NCBI RefSeq assembly: GCF_025917315.1
Contig: NZ_CP080627.1
Location: 868,001-932,000 of the forward strand
Origin: Halomonas qaidamensis
GTDB taxonomy: Bacteria > Pseudomonadota > Gammaproteobacteria > Pseudomonadales > Halomonadaceae
DNA length: 64,000 nt
Direction: 5' to 3'
Part shown: positions 18,490 to 26,609 of the stretch, in pieces
Layout: each line of letters starts with the position of its first letter
How positions within the stretch are numbered: the stretch's first letter is position 1
Translations under genes and position numbers: made by a program
The notes under the pieces: model-generated
The model's input: the letters and a program-made list of their open reading frames with translations, nothing else
What the model was told of the DNA's origin: nothing
Databases searched by the model: none

Positions 18490-18960
18490 TTAGGGCAGCC
18501 AAACATTTAAGCCGAAGCGAAAAATTACAAATACCAGCGGCACGAATATGCAGCTGATTCCTAAATTGATGGCCCACTTTCGTTTTGTATCGATTCCCAA
18601 TAGCAGGGCAAAGGACGCGATCAAGAAACTCATGGTGGCGACGATATACCCCAGTACTGGTAGCAGGGCAGCATAAAGCCCAAAGAGGAAGAATAAGGCG
18701 ACAATGGTTTTACGACGTAGAAACCATTCGGTGATCGCTCTTCCCAAAGAAGGTTGAGGCGTTACCTTAGTAAACAACGAACGTAATAGGATAATGATGG
18801 AAAGTAGCGCAATAGTGATAAGCAAAATACGTGGGAAGAGCGCTGATCCATAAGGCTGCCAGCTAGTAGGAGGACGGATAGTGCCAGACTCTACCCACAT
18901 GACAGCCACTATTAAAAGCAGCGCCAGCGCCAGAGCGCGGTCTTTCGTAAGGGTTAGCAT
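18490..18960 (-). CDS. tctB: Tripartite tricarboxylate transporter, small permease TctB
   Basis: A 156-residue membrane protein with four predicted helices (about 8-22, 42-62, 88-108 and 114-150 as two), the usual size and layout of TctB. It has GGAGG eight bases before the ATG and sits between tctC and tctA. Function follows mainly from this position, since TctB proteins are poorly conserved in sequence. Confidence 0.85.
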   Translation of the reverse strand: MLTLTKDRALALALLLIVAVMWVESGTIRPPTSWQPYGSALFPRILLITIALLSIIILLRSLFTKVTPQPSLGRAITEWFLRRKTIVALFFLFGLYAALLPVLGYIVATMSFLIASFALLLGIDTKRKWAINLGISCIFVPLVFVIFRFGLNVWLP

Positions 18961-19025
18961 TCGCGATGCCTCCAGACGCTCCCAGGAGAAATAACGCTGG
19001 GAGCGTTTGCTTGGAAATGTGGGCG

Positions 19026-20006
19026 TTAGTTCTGAAAATCGATGTTTTCAGCAGCTGCTGAAAGTGCCGCTTCGTTTTCAGTTAAAAATGCCTGATAGTC
19101 ATCTCCGGCCAGGAAGCGCACCACAGAGCCAAACTCATTTTCGATGCGGCTTTTCACCTGCTCGTTTTCTAGGGCTTGGCCGTAAGCCTGTGCCACAGTA
19201 TCAAGAACCTCTTGGGGAGTGCCCTTGGGCGCAAAAACACCTCGGCTGGTCGAATGATCCATGTTAATACCCTGTTCACGCAGGGTGGCCACTTCCGGCA
19301 GACTGTCTAATCGTTCTGGGTGGGCAATACCTAATGGCTTGAAGGTGCCATCTTCATAGAACGCTCCCCCTGACGGTAGGTTAAACATTGCAAAGTCGAC
19401 TTCTTCAGCCATTAGCGCTGATACCTGCTGGCCTGTGTCGGGATAGCCAACAAGGCGCACATCGGCCATATCAATACCCGCTTCTTCAAAGAATTGTGCC
19501 CAGAAGAAGTGGTCGGTAGAGCTGGGGATCATGCTAAAGCGCACTTGGCCGGGATTCTCGCTGACGTAATCGGCTATTTCATCAGCGCTGTTAACGGCGT
19601 GCCCTGCATAGGTAGAGGGAATATTAATCGTTTGGGTAAGCAGGGCGATGGGCTCAAAGGCATCGAAAGAGTAATCAACGGTGCCAGCGAGTTTTGACAG
19701 CGCAATCGTGTCGTGGCTGCCCAGTAGCGTATAGCCATCTGGAGAAGCGTCTTTTACATTGCGCGACCCTAGCGTTGCACCGGCGCCTGCCATATTGACA
19801 GGGACGATTGACTCACCGAGATATTGCTCTGCTTCTTGTGATATCAAGCGAAAAATAATATCCGTTGCGCCACCAGGGCCGTAAGGAATAATTAAACGGA
19901 TATCTTGCTCAGGATAGTCAGCCTGAGCGGCGGATACGAAGGCCATGCTGGAGGTCAGTCCAATGGCGGCGAGAGTGGTACTTAGAGCAAGTTTTGAACG
20001 CGTCAT
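19026..20006 (-). CDS. tctC: Tripartite tricarboxylate transporter substrate-binding protein TctC
   Basis: A 326-residue periplasmic binding protein of the Bug/TctC family. A signal peptide covers about residues 1-29 (SAAQA cleavage region), then YPEQDIRLIIPYGPGGATD, the family's ligand-loop start, and APKGTPQEVLD near residue 255. It delivers an unknown anion, probably a carboxylate, to TctAB. It has AAGG nine bases before the ATG. A small hairpin (20045-20062) precedes it, separating it by 111 bases from the ChrA-like genes. Confidence 0.92.
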   Translation of the reverse strand: MTRSKLALSTTLAAIGLTSSMAFVSAAQADYPEQDIRLIIPYGPGGATDIIFRLISQEAEQYLGESIVPVNMAGAGATLGSRNVKDASPDGYTLLGSHDTIALSKLAGTVDYSFDAFEPIALLTQTINIPSTYAGHAVNSADEIADYVSENPGQVRFSMIPSSTDHFFWAQFFEEAGIDMADVRLVGYPDTGQQVSALMAEEVDFAMFNLPSGGAFYEDGTFKPLGIAHPERLDSLPEVATLREQGINMDHSTSRGVFAPKGTPQEVLDTVAQAYGQALENEQVKSRIENEFGSVVRFLAGDDYQAFLTENEAALSAAAENIDFQN

Positions 20007-20044
20007 TCTGCTACACCTTTTTTGATTGAGTTGGTGTGGTGATG

Positions 20045-20062
20045 CGCTGCTGTAAAGCAGCG
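20045..20062 (-). repeat. Short hairpin between chrA-like genes and tctC
   Basis: CGCTGCT and AGCAGCG form seven pairs around a four-base loop, 38 bases before the tctC start. No U-run follows. It may mark an RNA processing site giving tctC a different message level from its neighbours, as is common for binding proteins (inference). Confidence 0.4.
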
Positions 20063-20117
20063 GGGTGGTGAGCGCGTGATCCCATAGTGGGTTCTTATTG
20101 TCTGCAGTGAAAACAGG

Positions 20118-20648
20118 TTAGCCCAGGAAGAGCCCTCCATAAATCAATGCGCCGATAACAACAAATGCGGGATGAGTGTTAAAACGCACAAGAGCAATAG
20201 CCGCAATAACGCCCAGGACAACGGTATGTAGTGCACCGCTGGTAGTAATACTTTCCATGAAAAAACCGAGAGTGAGCCAGGCCATCATTATCGCGATAAC
20301 TGGCCGGACCCACTGGCTCATACGCTTTACACGGGGAGAGTCGCGGTGCCGATAAAGCAGCCCCAGCGCGCCCAACATCAGCAGTAGAGAAGGGATCACC
20401 GTTGCGCATACTGCCACCACCGCACCGCCAATGCCCGCTACGTCATAACCCACATAGCCGGCCATTTTGGTGGCAATAGGGCTAGGTAGAGCGTTACCTA
20501 AGGCCAGCGTTTCGGCAAACCCTTGAGAAGTCATCCAGCCGTAGCGACCAACCACTTCCGCTTCAATAAGAGGGATAATTGCCGGGCCGCCGCCGTAGCC
20601 AATAATGTTAGGGATAAAAAACGCTAAGAAAAGCTCCCAATAAATCAT
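20118..20648 (-). CDS. ChrA-family transporter, half-size (second subunit)
   Basis: A 176-residue membrane protein with about five to six helices, one ChrA domain. It carries the family motifs NIIGYGGGPAIIPLIEAEVV near residue 14 in shortened form (GYGGGPAIIPL) and LGNALPSPIATKMAGY near 51. Half-size ChrA proteins usually act in pairs, and this one overlaps its partner by four bases. The family was named for chromate export, but in this operon, beside a carboxylate transporter and gamma-glutamyltransferase, chromate resistance is not the obvious role. Confidence 0.85.
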   Translation of the reverse strand: MIYWELFLAFFIPNIIGYGGGPAIIPLIEAEVVGRYGWMTSQGFAETLALGNALPSPIATKMAGYVGYDVAGIGGAVVAVCATVIPSLLLMLGALGLLYRHRDSPRVKRMSQWVRPVIAIMMAWLTLGFFMESITTSGALHTVVLGVIAAIALVRFNTHPAFVVIGALIYGGLFLG

Positions 20649-21202
20649 ACAGAGCCCTCCGCGCGCTTTTTACCTGTGGGGCGCAATAAGGCCGTTAGCA
20701 GGATGGCTCCAATCACCCAGCCAGGATGCACGCCTAACCAGTAAATGAGCCCACCGGCGACGATTGCCATGGCTGCACTGGCTAGCCAGCCAAGCGCGGC
20801 TTGGGATTTGTCGAAGAAGTCCCAGGCTAATTGCCCCATCATCACCATAACGACAGGTATAACGGCTTGCCCCATACCGCGTATCCAGGCAACGTCGCGA
20901 TAACGGCTGAAGATGCCTAACATAACAATCATCGCCACGATCATCGGCAGAATGACGGCAATCACCGCCGCGATGCAGCCGCTAATACCGGCTACTCGGT
21001 AGCCAATATAGCCAGGCATTTTTGTCGCAATGGGCCCAGGCAGCGTATTGCCAATGGCAAGCACATCGGCAAACTCTTCATCGGTTAACCATTTGTGGCG
21101 AGTGACGACTTCAGCGCGTACCAGCGGTATCATGGCGGGGCCGCCGCCAAAACCAAAAATGCCAACGCGGAAGAAAGCCCAAAAAAGTGCTGATTGTTTC
21201 AT
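20645..21202 (-). CDS. ChrA-family transporter, half-size (first subunit)
   Basis: A 185-residue single-domain ChrA protein with motifs FGFGGGPAMIPL near residue 16 and IGNTLPGPIATKMPGY near 50 and four to five further helices. It is the first gene of the minus-strand run and overlaps the second ChrA half by four bases (ATGA arrangement), so the two are probably made in equal amounts as a heterodimer. Divergent from the GntR/FCD regulator at 21393, which likely controls this operon. Confidence 0.85.
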   Translation of the reverse strand: MKQSALFWAFFRVGIFGFGGGPAMIPLVRAEVVTRHKWLTDEEFADVLAIGNTLPGPIATKMPGYIGYRVAGISGCIAAVIAVILPMIVAMIVMLGIFSRYRDVAWIRGMGQAVIPVVMVMMGQLAWDFFDKSQAALGWLASAAMAIVAGGLIYWLGVHPGWVIGAILLTALLRPTGKKRAEGSV

Positions 21203-21283
21203 GTGCCCATTGCCAGTAGAGAGGGCATTGCAATCAAAAGCATAAGGCCTGCCTATTTATCGTTTGTATGGTAAAAAATCGAT

Positions 21284-21299
21284 TATTTTGTCTAAAATA
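21284..21299. promoter_or_regulatory. Candidate operator for the GntR/FCD regulator
   Basis: TATTTTGTCTAAAATA is a six-base inverted repeat in the AT-rich part of the 190-bp gap between the divergent chrA-like and gntR-like genes. Palindromes at this position are typical GntR targets, but no family consensus is matched closely. Confidence 0.35.
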
Positions 21300-21392
21300 G
21301 AATATAGGTGAGCTTGTTGTGAGGCGTCAACACCTAGCCATAGAATCTCCGTTAACAGACGCGTTCGCGAAGATACGCAAAAGGATCACGGA

Positions 21393-22061
21393 ATGAACAA
21401 ACACATCCCCCTTCCCGCTGGTACAGCCTCAAGCCCTATTTACGACGCACTTCGTAGGGATTTAGTCGGTGGTCGCTTTGCTGCCGGAGAAAAGCTGGCG
21501 ATTAACGCCCTGAAAGAGCACTACCAAGTAGGGTTAAGTCCGCTGCGTGAAGCGTTAAATAAGCTGGCGGCCTATGGATTATTAATCCAAGAAAATCAAC
21601 GCGGCTTTAGGGTGCCAAAGCTATCTCGGGAAGAGCTTGATGATATTGCCAGGCTGCGTACGGAGCTTGAGGGCATGGCGCTTGAACGCGCGATTGCCCA
21701 CGGTGATGCGGTGTGGGAGGCTGACCTGTTAGCGGCAGCGCATCGCTTAAAACGAGCGGATATATCGCTCGATAAAGGGGAGGAGTGGGAACGACTGCAT
21801 ACCCAATTTCACCGCACGCTGGTCGCGCCTTGTGGATCGGTGTGGTTGCTGCGCTTTATTGAGCAGCTTCACGACCAGTTTGATCGTTATCGTCGTTTGG
21901 GACCCAAAATGCCTTCCATTCGCCAAGAGTTGGATGAACAACACCATGAGCTGGTTGAGTTGGCGCTACATCGAGATGGCAAAGCGGCCCGTGCGCTAAT
22001 GGATGATCATATACATAAATCTTATGAGGTGGCGTTGGCGCGCTACCAGGCCCACGCCTGA
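21393..22061 (+). CDS. GntR-family transcriptional regulator, FCD domain
   Basis: A 222-residue regulator: winged helix at residues 12-78 (SPIYDALRRDLVGGRF, LSPLREALNKLAAYGLL) and an all-helical FCD ligand-binding domain from about 85, with metal/ligand-binding residues of the type D..R..E (LRTELEGMALERAI) and histidines in HTQFHRTL and EQHHELV. AAGGATCACGGA gives a good ribosome site. Divergent from the chrA/tct/ggt operon, it is the natural candidate regulator of that operon, probably sensing the imported acid (inference). Confidence 0.88.
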   Translation: MNKHIPLPAGTASSPIYDALRRDLVGGRFAAGEKLAINALKEHYQVGLSPLREALNKLAAYGLLIQENQRGFRVPKLSREELDDIARLRTELEGMALERAIAHGDAVWEADLLAAAHRLKRADISLDKGEEWERLHTQFHRTLVAPCGSVWLLRFIEQLHDQFDRYRRLGPKMPSIRQELDEQHHELVELALHRDGKAARALMDDHIHKSYEVALARYQAHA

Positions 22062-22157
22062 AGCATTTGTGGGTGCTTGCAGGTACACTGTTTCTTACAG
22101 ATACACGGGCAGTCCTAACCGTGGTGGCAGCCACTTTAATGTAAGGTAGCAGGCACG

Positions 22158-22706
22158 ATGCAAGAGGCAGATAAGCAAGTAGCGGAACAGACAGAGGCAT
22201 GGGTACGCAGCTTTATCGTCGAGCACAATATATGCCCGTTTGCTAAGCGGGAACTTGACGGTGGTAAGGTTCGGATTGAGGTGGTGCGCTCGAAAAAAAT
22301 CGACGTGGCGTTGGAAGAACTAATAGCCGAAGTGGAGTGGTTGAACGAGCACCCAGAAACGGAAACCACGCTGCTGGTATTTCCTACGCTGTTTAAAAGC
22401 TTCGACCACTACCTGGATTATGTCGAACTGGCCGAAAGCCTGTTAGCAGACCTAGGGTATGAAGGTGTTTATCAGCTAGCAACTTTCCACCCTGATTACT
22501 GCTTTGCTGATGCTGAGCCTGGGGACGCGGCTAATTACACCAACCGCTCGCCCTACGCGATGGTTCATCTACTGCGCGAGGCTAGTGTTGAAAAGGCCAT
22601 TGATTTCTATGGTGATACGGAACAAATCCCTGAGCGAAATATTGCCCACTTAACCGAATTAGGCAGCGCTGCAGCTGAAGAGCTTCTACAACGCTGCCTT
22701 AAATAA
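22158..22706 (+). CDS. DUF1415 family protein
   Basis: A 182-residue soluble protein of a widespread proteobacterial family without known function. Diagnostic stretches are NICPFAKREL at residues 24-33, YQLATFHPDYCFAD near 111 and NYTNRSPYAMVHLLRE near 129. The CPFA motif and conserved aspartates and histidines hint at an enzyme but no reaction is established. It stands alone between the GntR regulator and a convergent acetyltransferase, with no operon partner to suggest a role. Confidence 0.85.
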   Translation: MQEADKQVAEQTEAWVRSFIVEHNICPFAKRELDGGKVRIEVVRSKKIDVALEELIAEVEWLNEHPETETTLLVFPTLFKSFDHYLDYVELAESLLADLGYEGVYQLATFHPDYCFADAEPGDAANYTNRSPYAMVHLLREASVEKAIDFYGDTEQIPERNIAHLTELGSAAAEELLQRCLK

Positions 22707-22765
22707 CCAGACCCTTTAAACGGATGTCCTATTTATAAAGCGCTGCCCTTTTTATCAAGCGGCCA

Positions 22766-23260
22766 CTAAAGCGCTTTATACATTACGTAGCTATCGACAA
22801 AACCAAGGGACGCATGCCGGTAGGCGTTAGGAATGGTGCCGACAATCGCAAACCCTAGCCGTTGCCAAAGGGCGACGGCCACCTCGTTAGTGGACACTAC
22901 CGCGTTAAATTGCATCGCTTCAAAGCCATACTGGCGCGCGATATGCTGCGAATGTTCGCACATCTGGCGGGCAACACCTTTCCCCCTGGCGGCAGGCGAG
23001 ACCATGTAGCCGCAGTTACAAACGTGCTGGCCAGGGCCAGCGGCGTTAGCTTTTAAATAGTAAGTGCCCAGTAACTCGCCCTGATCATCTTTTACTGCAA
23101 ATGATGCCTTAGGCTGCTCGCACCACAATGTATACGCCGTTTTAAAGGTGATCTCAGGGTCAATCGCATAGGTTTCTTGTGCCGTGACAATCGACTGAAA
23201 ATGTGGCCAGAAAGCCGCAAAGTCATCGTCGGTCATGGGCGTAAAGCGCAGTGGGGTCAT
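22766..23260 (-). CDS. GNAT family N-acetyltransferase
   Basis: A 164-residue acetyltransferase of the GNAT superfamily: the acetyl-CoA loop is seen in VSPAARGKGVARQMCEHS near residue 87 and the C-terminal strand-helix NEVAVALWQRLGFAIVGT near 124. It would transfer acetyl from acetyl-CoA to an amine; the substrate is unknown. No clear ribosome site precedes the ATG. It is followed 27 bases later on the same strand-side by the flavin oxidoreductase gene, which lies upstream, so the two may share a transcript. Confidence 0.85.
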   Translation of the reverse strand: MTPLRFTPMTDDDFAAFWPHFQSIVTAQETYAIDPEITFKTAYTLWCEQPKASFAVKDDQGELLGTYYLKANAAGPGQHVCNCGYMVSPAARGKGVARQMCEHSQHIARQYGFEAMQFNAVVSTNEVAVALWQRLGFAIVGTIPNAYRHASLGFVDSYVMYKAL

Positions 23261-23287
23261 CGGTTATAAGTCATCGTAGTGAGCGTT

Positions 23288-24292
23288 TTAGTTAAGCGGT
23301 GATCGAACAACGTCTGCGACAATTTCATAACTACGCAAGCGGTCGGCATGATCATAAAAATCGCTATTGATCATTAGTTCATCAGCGCCAGTACGCGCTT
23401 GAAAGGCCTCTAGTTCCGCTTTGACCGTAGCGGGTCCGCCAATGATGGCTGCGCCTAGGAACTGGCTTACTTGGGAGCGCTCCATAGGTGTCCAGTCCAT
23501 TTGCTCAACCGGTGGCTGTGATTGAGTCGGCTTACCGCGAATCAGGCTAAGAAACTTCTGTTGAGAGGTCGTTGCCAAGTAGTGGGCCATGGCATCACTT
23601 TCGGCAGCGATAACGGGCAATCCTACCATGGCATGGGGTTTGTCTAAGTGCTCCGACGGCCGAAAGTTATCACGATAAAGCCGCAGCGCTTCAAATAAGT
23701 AACCCGGTGCAAACTGGGCTGCAAAGGCAAAGGGGAGCCCAAGTTTAGCGGCTAGCTGCGCACTATAACCGCTAGAGCCAAGTAGCCAGATAGGCACGTG
23801 GGTGCCTTGCCCAGGTACAGCTTTGACGCGCTGCTGTGGATCAGCATCCGCTAAGTAGCTTCGCAATTCATTAAGTAGTTGTGGGAAGTCATCGACGCCC
23901 GCCTGAGCGTTACGGCGCATAGCCTGCATGGTGGCACCGTCTGAGCCAGGCGCACGGCCGAGTCCTAAATCAATCCGGCCAGGGTAGAGCGTTTCTAAGG
24001 TGCCAAACTGCTCGGCAATCACCAGCGGTGGATGATTGGGCAGCATGATGCCACCGCTGCCCACGCGAATAGTGGACGTTTGCCCTGCCACATGACCAAT
24101 CAAGACCGCAGTTGCTGCGCTGGCAATGCCAGCAATGTTGTGGTGTTCTGCCAGCCAGTAACGGGTGTAGCCAAGCTGTTCTGCCTTCTGCGCTAGAGAC
24201 ACACTATTGCGAAATGTTTCGGCAGCGCTACCGCCTTGGCGTATCGGTGCTAAATCCAGTACGGAAATAGCAGTATTGGCGAGTTGGCTCAT
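23288..24292 (-). CDS. LLM-class (luciferase-like) flavin-dependent oxidoreductase
   Basis: A 334-residue bacterial-luciferase-like TIM-barrel protein of the YhbW type. Visible: [15 protein letters not shown] at the N-terminus, the substrate/flavin strand [23 protein letters not shown] near residue 38 (WLAEHHN), [25 protein letters not shown] in shortened form ([10 protein letters not shown]) near 77, and [10 protein letters not shown] near 108. It should reduce or oxygenate an organic substrate using FMNH2; the substrate is unknown. A ribosome site AGGTGTCTT precedes the ATG. Confidence 0.88.
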   Translation of the reverse strand: MSQLANTAISVLDLAPIRQGGSAAETFRNSVSLAQKAEQLGYTRYWLAEHHNIAGIASAATAVLIGHVAGQTSTIRVGSGGIMLPNHPPLVIAEQFGTLETLYPGRIDLGLGRAPGSDGATMQAMRRNAQAGVDDFPQLLNELRSYLADADPQQRVKAVPGQGTHVPIWLLGSSGYSAQLAAKLGLPFAFAAQFAPGYLFEALRLYRDNFRPSEHLDKPHAMVGLPVIAAESDAMAHYLATTSQQKFLSLIRGKPTQSQPPVEQMDWTPMERSQVSQFLGAAIIGGPATVKAELEAFQARTGADELMINSDFYDHADRLRSYEIVADVVRSPLN

Positions 24293-24422
24293 AAGACACC
24301 TGGGTAGAAGAACAAATGGTCAGCTAGATTTATTCGCACTTTTTATTAGCACGCTAGGTATCTCAATGTTATGTGGGCACGTAAGAAGAAATGCAAGGTG
24401 TCGCTAGTGCCAGTTAGCAACG

Positions 24423-25112
24423 TCAACTAGTCGGTGGAGGTGTCGGTCGTATTAAAATCTCGTTCACATCGACATGCGCGGGTTGAGAAAGTGCATAAAT
24501 CACAGCGTTAGCAATATCACGATCTTCAAGTGCGTGTTCTGGCGGTTCATCAAAGAAGGGGGTATCGACCATGCCAGGCTCGATTAAGGTAACGCGCATA
24601 CCTGTTCCGCGTAGTTCTTCACGCAGGTTGTAACCGATCCCCGTCACCGCCCACTTTGTGGCGCTATACATCGAGCCTGGAATCGTGGTTCGACCAGCGG
24701 CTGAACCGGTTAACAACACATGCCCTTTGCTTCGCTTTAGCGCGGGAAGGCAGGCCTGAAGCGTTAATCCTACGCCATAAATATTGGTCAGGATCATCTC
24801 ACGCCAAGCATCGTGATCTGCACCGCTAAAGCCGCCGGGGGAGCCACCACGCCCAGCGTTTGCAAAGACTGCATCTATACGACCAAATGTTTCAATTGCT
24901 TGATCGACCATGGCTTGCTGTTGTGTCATGTCGGTGACATCCAACGCACATGTCAGCACATTTTCCGGGCCAAGCTCTTGGGCGAGTGCGGTAAGTTTGT
25001 TGGTAGAGCGAGCGGCCAGCACTAACTTATAACCTTCACGTGAGGCTGCTCGTGCGGTGGCCGCACCAATTCCGCTTGATGCGCCAGTAATCATTAGGAC
25101 ACGGTGCTGCAT
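24423..25112 (-). CDS. Short-chain dehydrogenase/reductase
   Basis: A 229-residue NAD(P)-dependent SDR. Cofactor loop TGASSGIGAA at residues 9-18, ALDVTD near 57, NAGRGG near 88, the catalytic serine in LLTGSAAG near 133-140 and YSATK at 150-154 with Y150 and K154. ARS at 35-37 after the second strand suggests NADPH. It belongs to the classical YdfG-like group acting on small hydroxy or keto compounds. AGGAG lies eight bases before the ATG. It stands between the luciferase-like gene and nasR without obvious functional link. Confidence 0.88.
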   Translation of the reverse strand: MQHRVLMITGASSGIGAATARAASREGYKLVLAARSTNKLTALAQELGPENVLTCALDVTDMTQQQAMVDQAIETFGRIDAVFANAGRGGSPGGFSGADHDAWREMILTNIYGVGLTLQACLPALKRSKGHVLLTGSAAGRTTIPGSMYSATKWAVTGIGYNLREELRGTGMRVTLIEPGMVDTPFFDEPPEHALEDRDIANAVIYALSQPAHVDVNEILIRPTPPPTS

Positions 25113-25194
25113 AGCGTGTGCTCCTAGCTCATTTATAAAAGGGGAGCTATTAGAATGGCTAATTGGTCACCGTGTTGCAAATGGGCTGTTTAAG

Positions 25195-26532
25195 CTAGTG
25201 TATGTGCTTTTCTTCTTTGCGTTTCAGCATAGAAGATAGGTCGAGTATCGATTGCGCCATATCGGCCATGCTTTTGCTTTGATCCATCGATGTCTTACGC
25301 AAAAATCGGTAGGCTTCTTCTTCGGTCATTGCCTGGTACGCCATGATAAGCCCTTTAGCACGTTCAATCAGCTTACGTTCACGCAATGCTTTGCGGGTAT
25401 TTTCCAGCTCATCACTAAGGCCTTGAAGGTGGCTTGATTGGGCGTGGGCAAGCTCAATCAATGAACGCCCTAATGGTGATGTTAAGGCGCTGGCGGTTAA
25501 CTCACCTAATGGTTGATTGTCGCTTAAGGCTAGGAGTTGTTCACACGGAGCGAGTGGGGATTTCCCTTGAGGTGTTTCAGCTTGCTCTAAGGCTGATTGG
25601 ACCTGTGTAATTTTTTGATGGCATAACGCCGTTAATTGACTATTTAGGGTGTCCTCAACGGTTTTAATACTATCGATACGTAACGTTGTCAGTTCGTACC
25701 ATGTTTCGCCCAGCGCTTTGTCTGTGTGTGCTTTGTCTGTGTGTGCTTTGTCTGTGTATGTGTCGTCTATGGAGGTTTTTTGTTGGGGGTGGCGGTGAGG
25801 ATGGTGGCAAGTATGATAAGCAGTGTTACGCAGTTGTTGAATCCCTGCGAGTGTCCTCGGCGAGAGAGCCTGTTCCCAAGCGCGCAGAGCCTCAGCAGAG
25901 GCAAACTCTTCAAAAGTAGCAAAGCAGCGCTGTTGATCGCGGACTAATCGGCTCAGCAGTTCGCGGTGAGCATCGTCAAAATGCCCTTGGGTAAAGCCAA
26001 AGGCACCGCAGGCACGTTCTTGTCCAGCCAGTTCTTTACCTTGCATCAAATGAAAAATAGCCACCAGTGCGCGAGTGATATCCGGGTCTGCCGAGGTATC
26101 TGCTGCTTCAAAGACAATGGCAAGAAGGCCACTAATGAGGTGATTAAGTGCTTGTGTTGCCGCATCAGGTGAAACAGCAAACGAATGGATCGCTTGCCGC
26201 AGCGTGTCCAGGTCGTCCAGGGCAAGCCAAACCGCAGCGACTCTTCTGATTAAGCGTGCTGCTGCCTGTGGCCGCGCTTCTTTGGTTAATGCTTCTAATC
26301 GCTGGCGCATAACCGCTTCGGCTACTTGGCTACGCTCTACATACTCCTTGCGCCGAGTGGCAAACCGCTTACCTTTAGAGACAAGGTAAATCGTTGATGC
26401 CCCTCGCTCACGTTGGAGCGCATGAATAAAACCACTAATGTCGCCAACGATCTCTGAGGTGGTGGCTAAATGGTGCAGACTGTCGATATCGCATCGAAGG
26501 GCAGTTAAGAGTAGCTGTTGGGCTGAAGACAT
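25195..26532 (-). CDS. nasR: NasR: nitrate/nitrite-sensing ANTAR transcription antiterminator
   Basis: A 445-residue regulator with an N-terminal NIT domain (residues about 30-275), recognisable by HALQRERGASTIYLVSKG near residue 38 and QRCFATFEEFASAE near 205, and a C-terminal ANTAR RNA-binding domain (about 375-435) with the ALRERKLIERAKGLIMA and MTEEEAYRFLRK segments. Nitrate or nitrite binding lets such proteins stabilise hairpins in leader RNAs and suppress terminators. Start taken at 26532 after AAAGGAAACGATT. A linker between the domains contains a threefold TDKAH repeat. It follows the nitrate transporter gene, separated by a terminator-like hairpin, and its candidate RNA targets are the leaders at 3552-3611, 4067-4141 and 28015-28083. 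Confidence 0.93.
   Translation of the reverse strand: MSSAQQLLLTALRCDIDSLHHLATTSEIVGDISGFIHALQRERGASTIYLVSKGKRFATRRKEYVERSQVAEAVMRQRLEALTKEARPQAAARLIRRVAAVWLALDDLDTLRQAIHSFAVSPDAATQALNHLISGLLAIVFEAADTSADPDITRALVAIFHLMQGKELAGQERACGAFGFTQGHFDDAHRELLSRLVRDQQRCFATFEEFASAEALRAWEQALSPRTLAGIQQLRNTAYHTCHHPHRHPQQKTSIDDTYTDKAHTDKAHTDKALGETWYELTTLRIDSIKTVEDTLNSQLTALCHQKITQVQSALEQAETPQGKSPLAPCEQLLALSDNQPLGELTASALTSPLGRSLIELAHAQSSHLQGLSDELENTRKALRERKLIERAKGLIMAYQAMTEEEAYRFLRKTSMDQSKSMADMAQSILDLSSMLKRKEEKHIH
25716..25760. repeat. 15-bp tandem repeat inside nasR
   Basis: Three head-to-tail copies of CTTTGTCTGTGTGTG (the third with one change) encode a TDKAH repeat in the linker between the NIT and ANTAR domains. 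The repeat is in frame, so copy number can change without breaking the gene. Confidence 0.85.
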
Positions 26533-26566
26533 AATCGTTTCCTTTAACTCCCCGCCTGAGATGAAA

Positions 26567-26599
26567 GCCCCTCTGTGGTGTGAAACGCCTACAGAGGGG
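26567..26599 (-). terminator. Terminator-like hairpin between nitrate transporter and nasR
   Basis: On the minus strand CCCCTCTGT (26599-26591) pairs perfectly with ACAGAGGGG (26576-26568) and is followed by CTTTCATCT. The U-run is weak, so it probably passes part of the transcription into nasR, keeping the regulator below the level of the transporter. Confidence 0.65.
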
Positions 26600-26609
26600 T
26601 AAGTAGACA

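Noticed and set aside
25686..25947. Cysteine-rich small open frames on the plus strand
   Set aside because: They arise from the 15-bp repeat read antisense to nasR.
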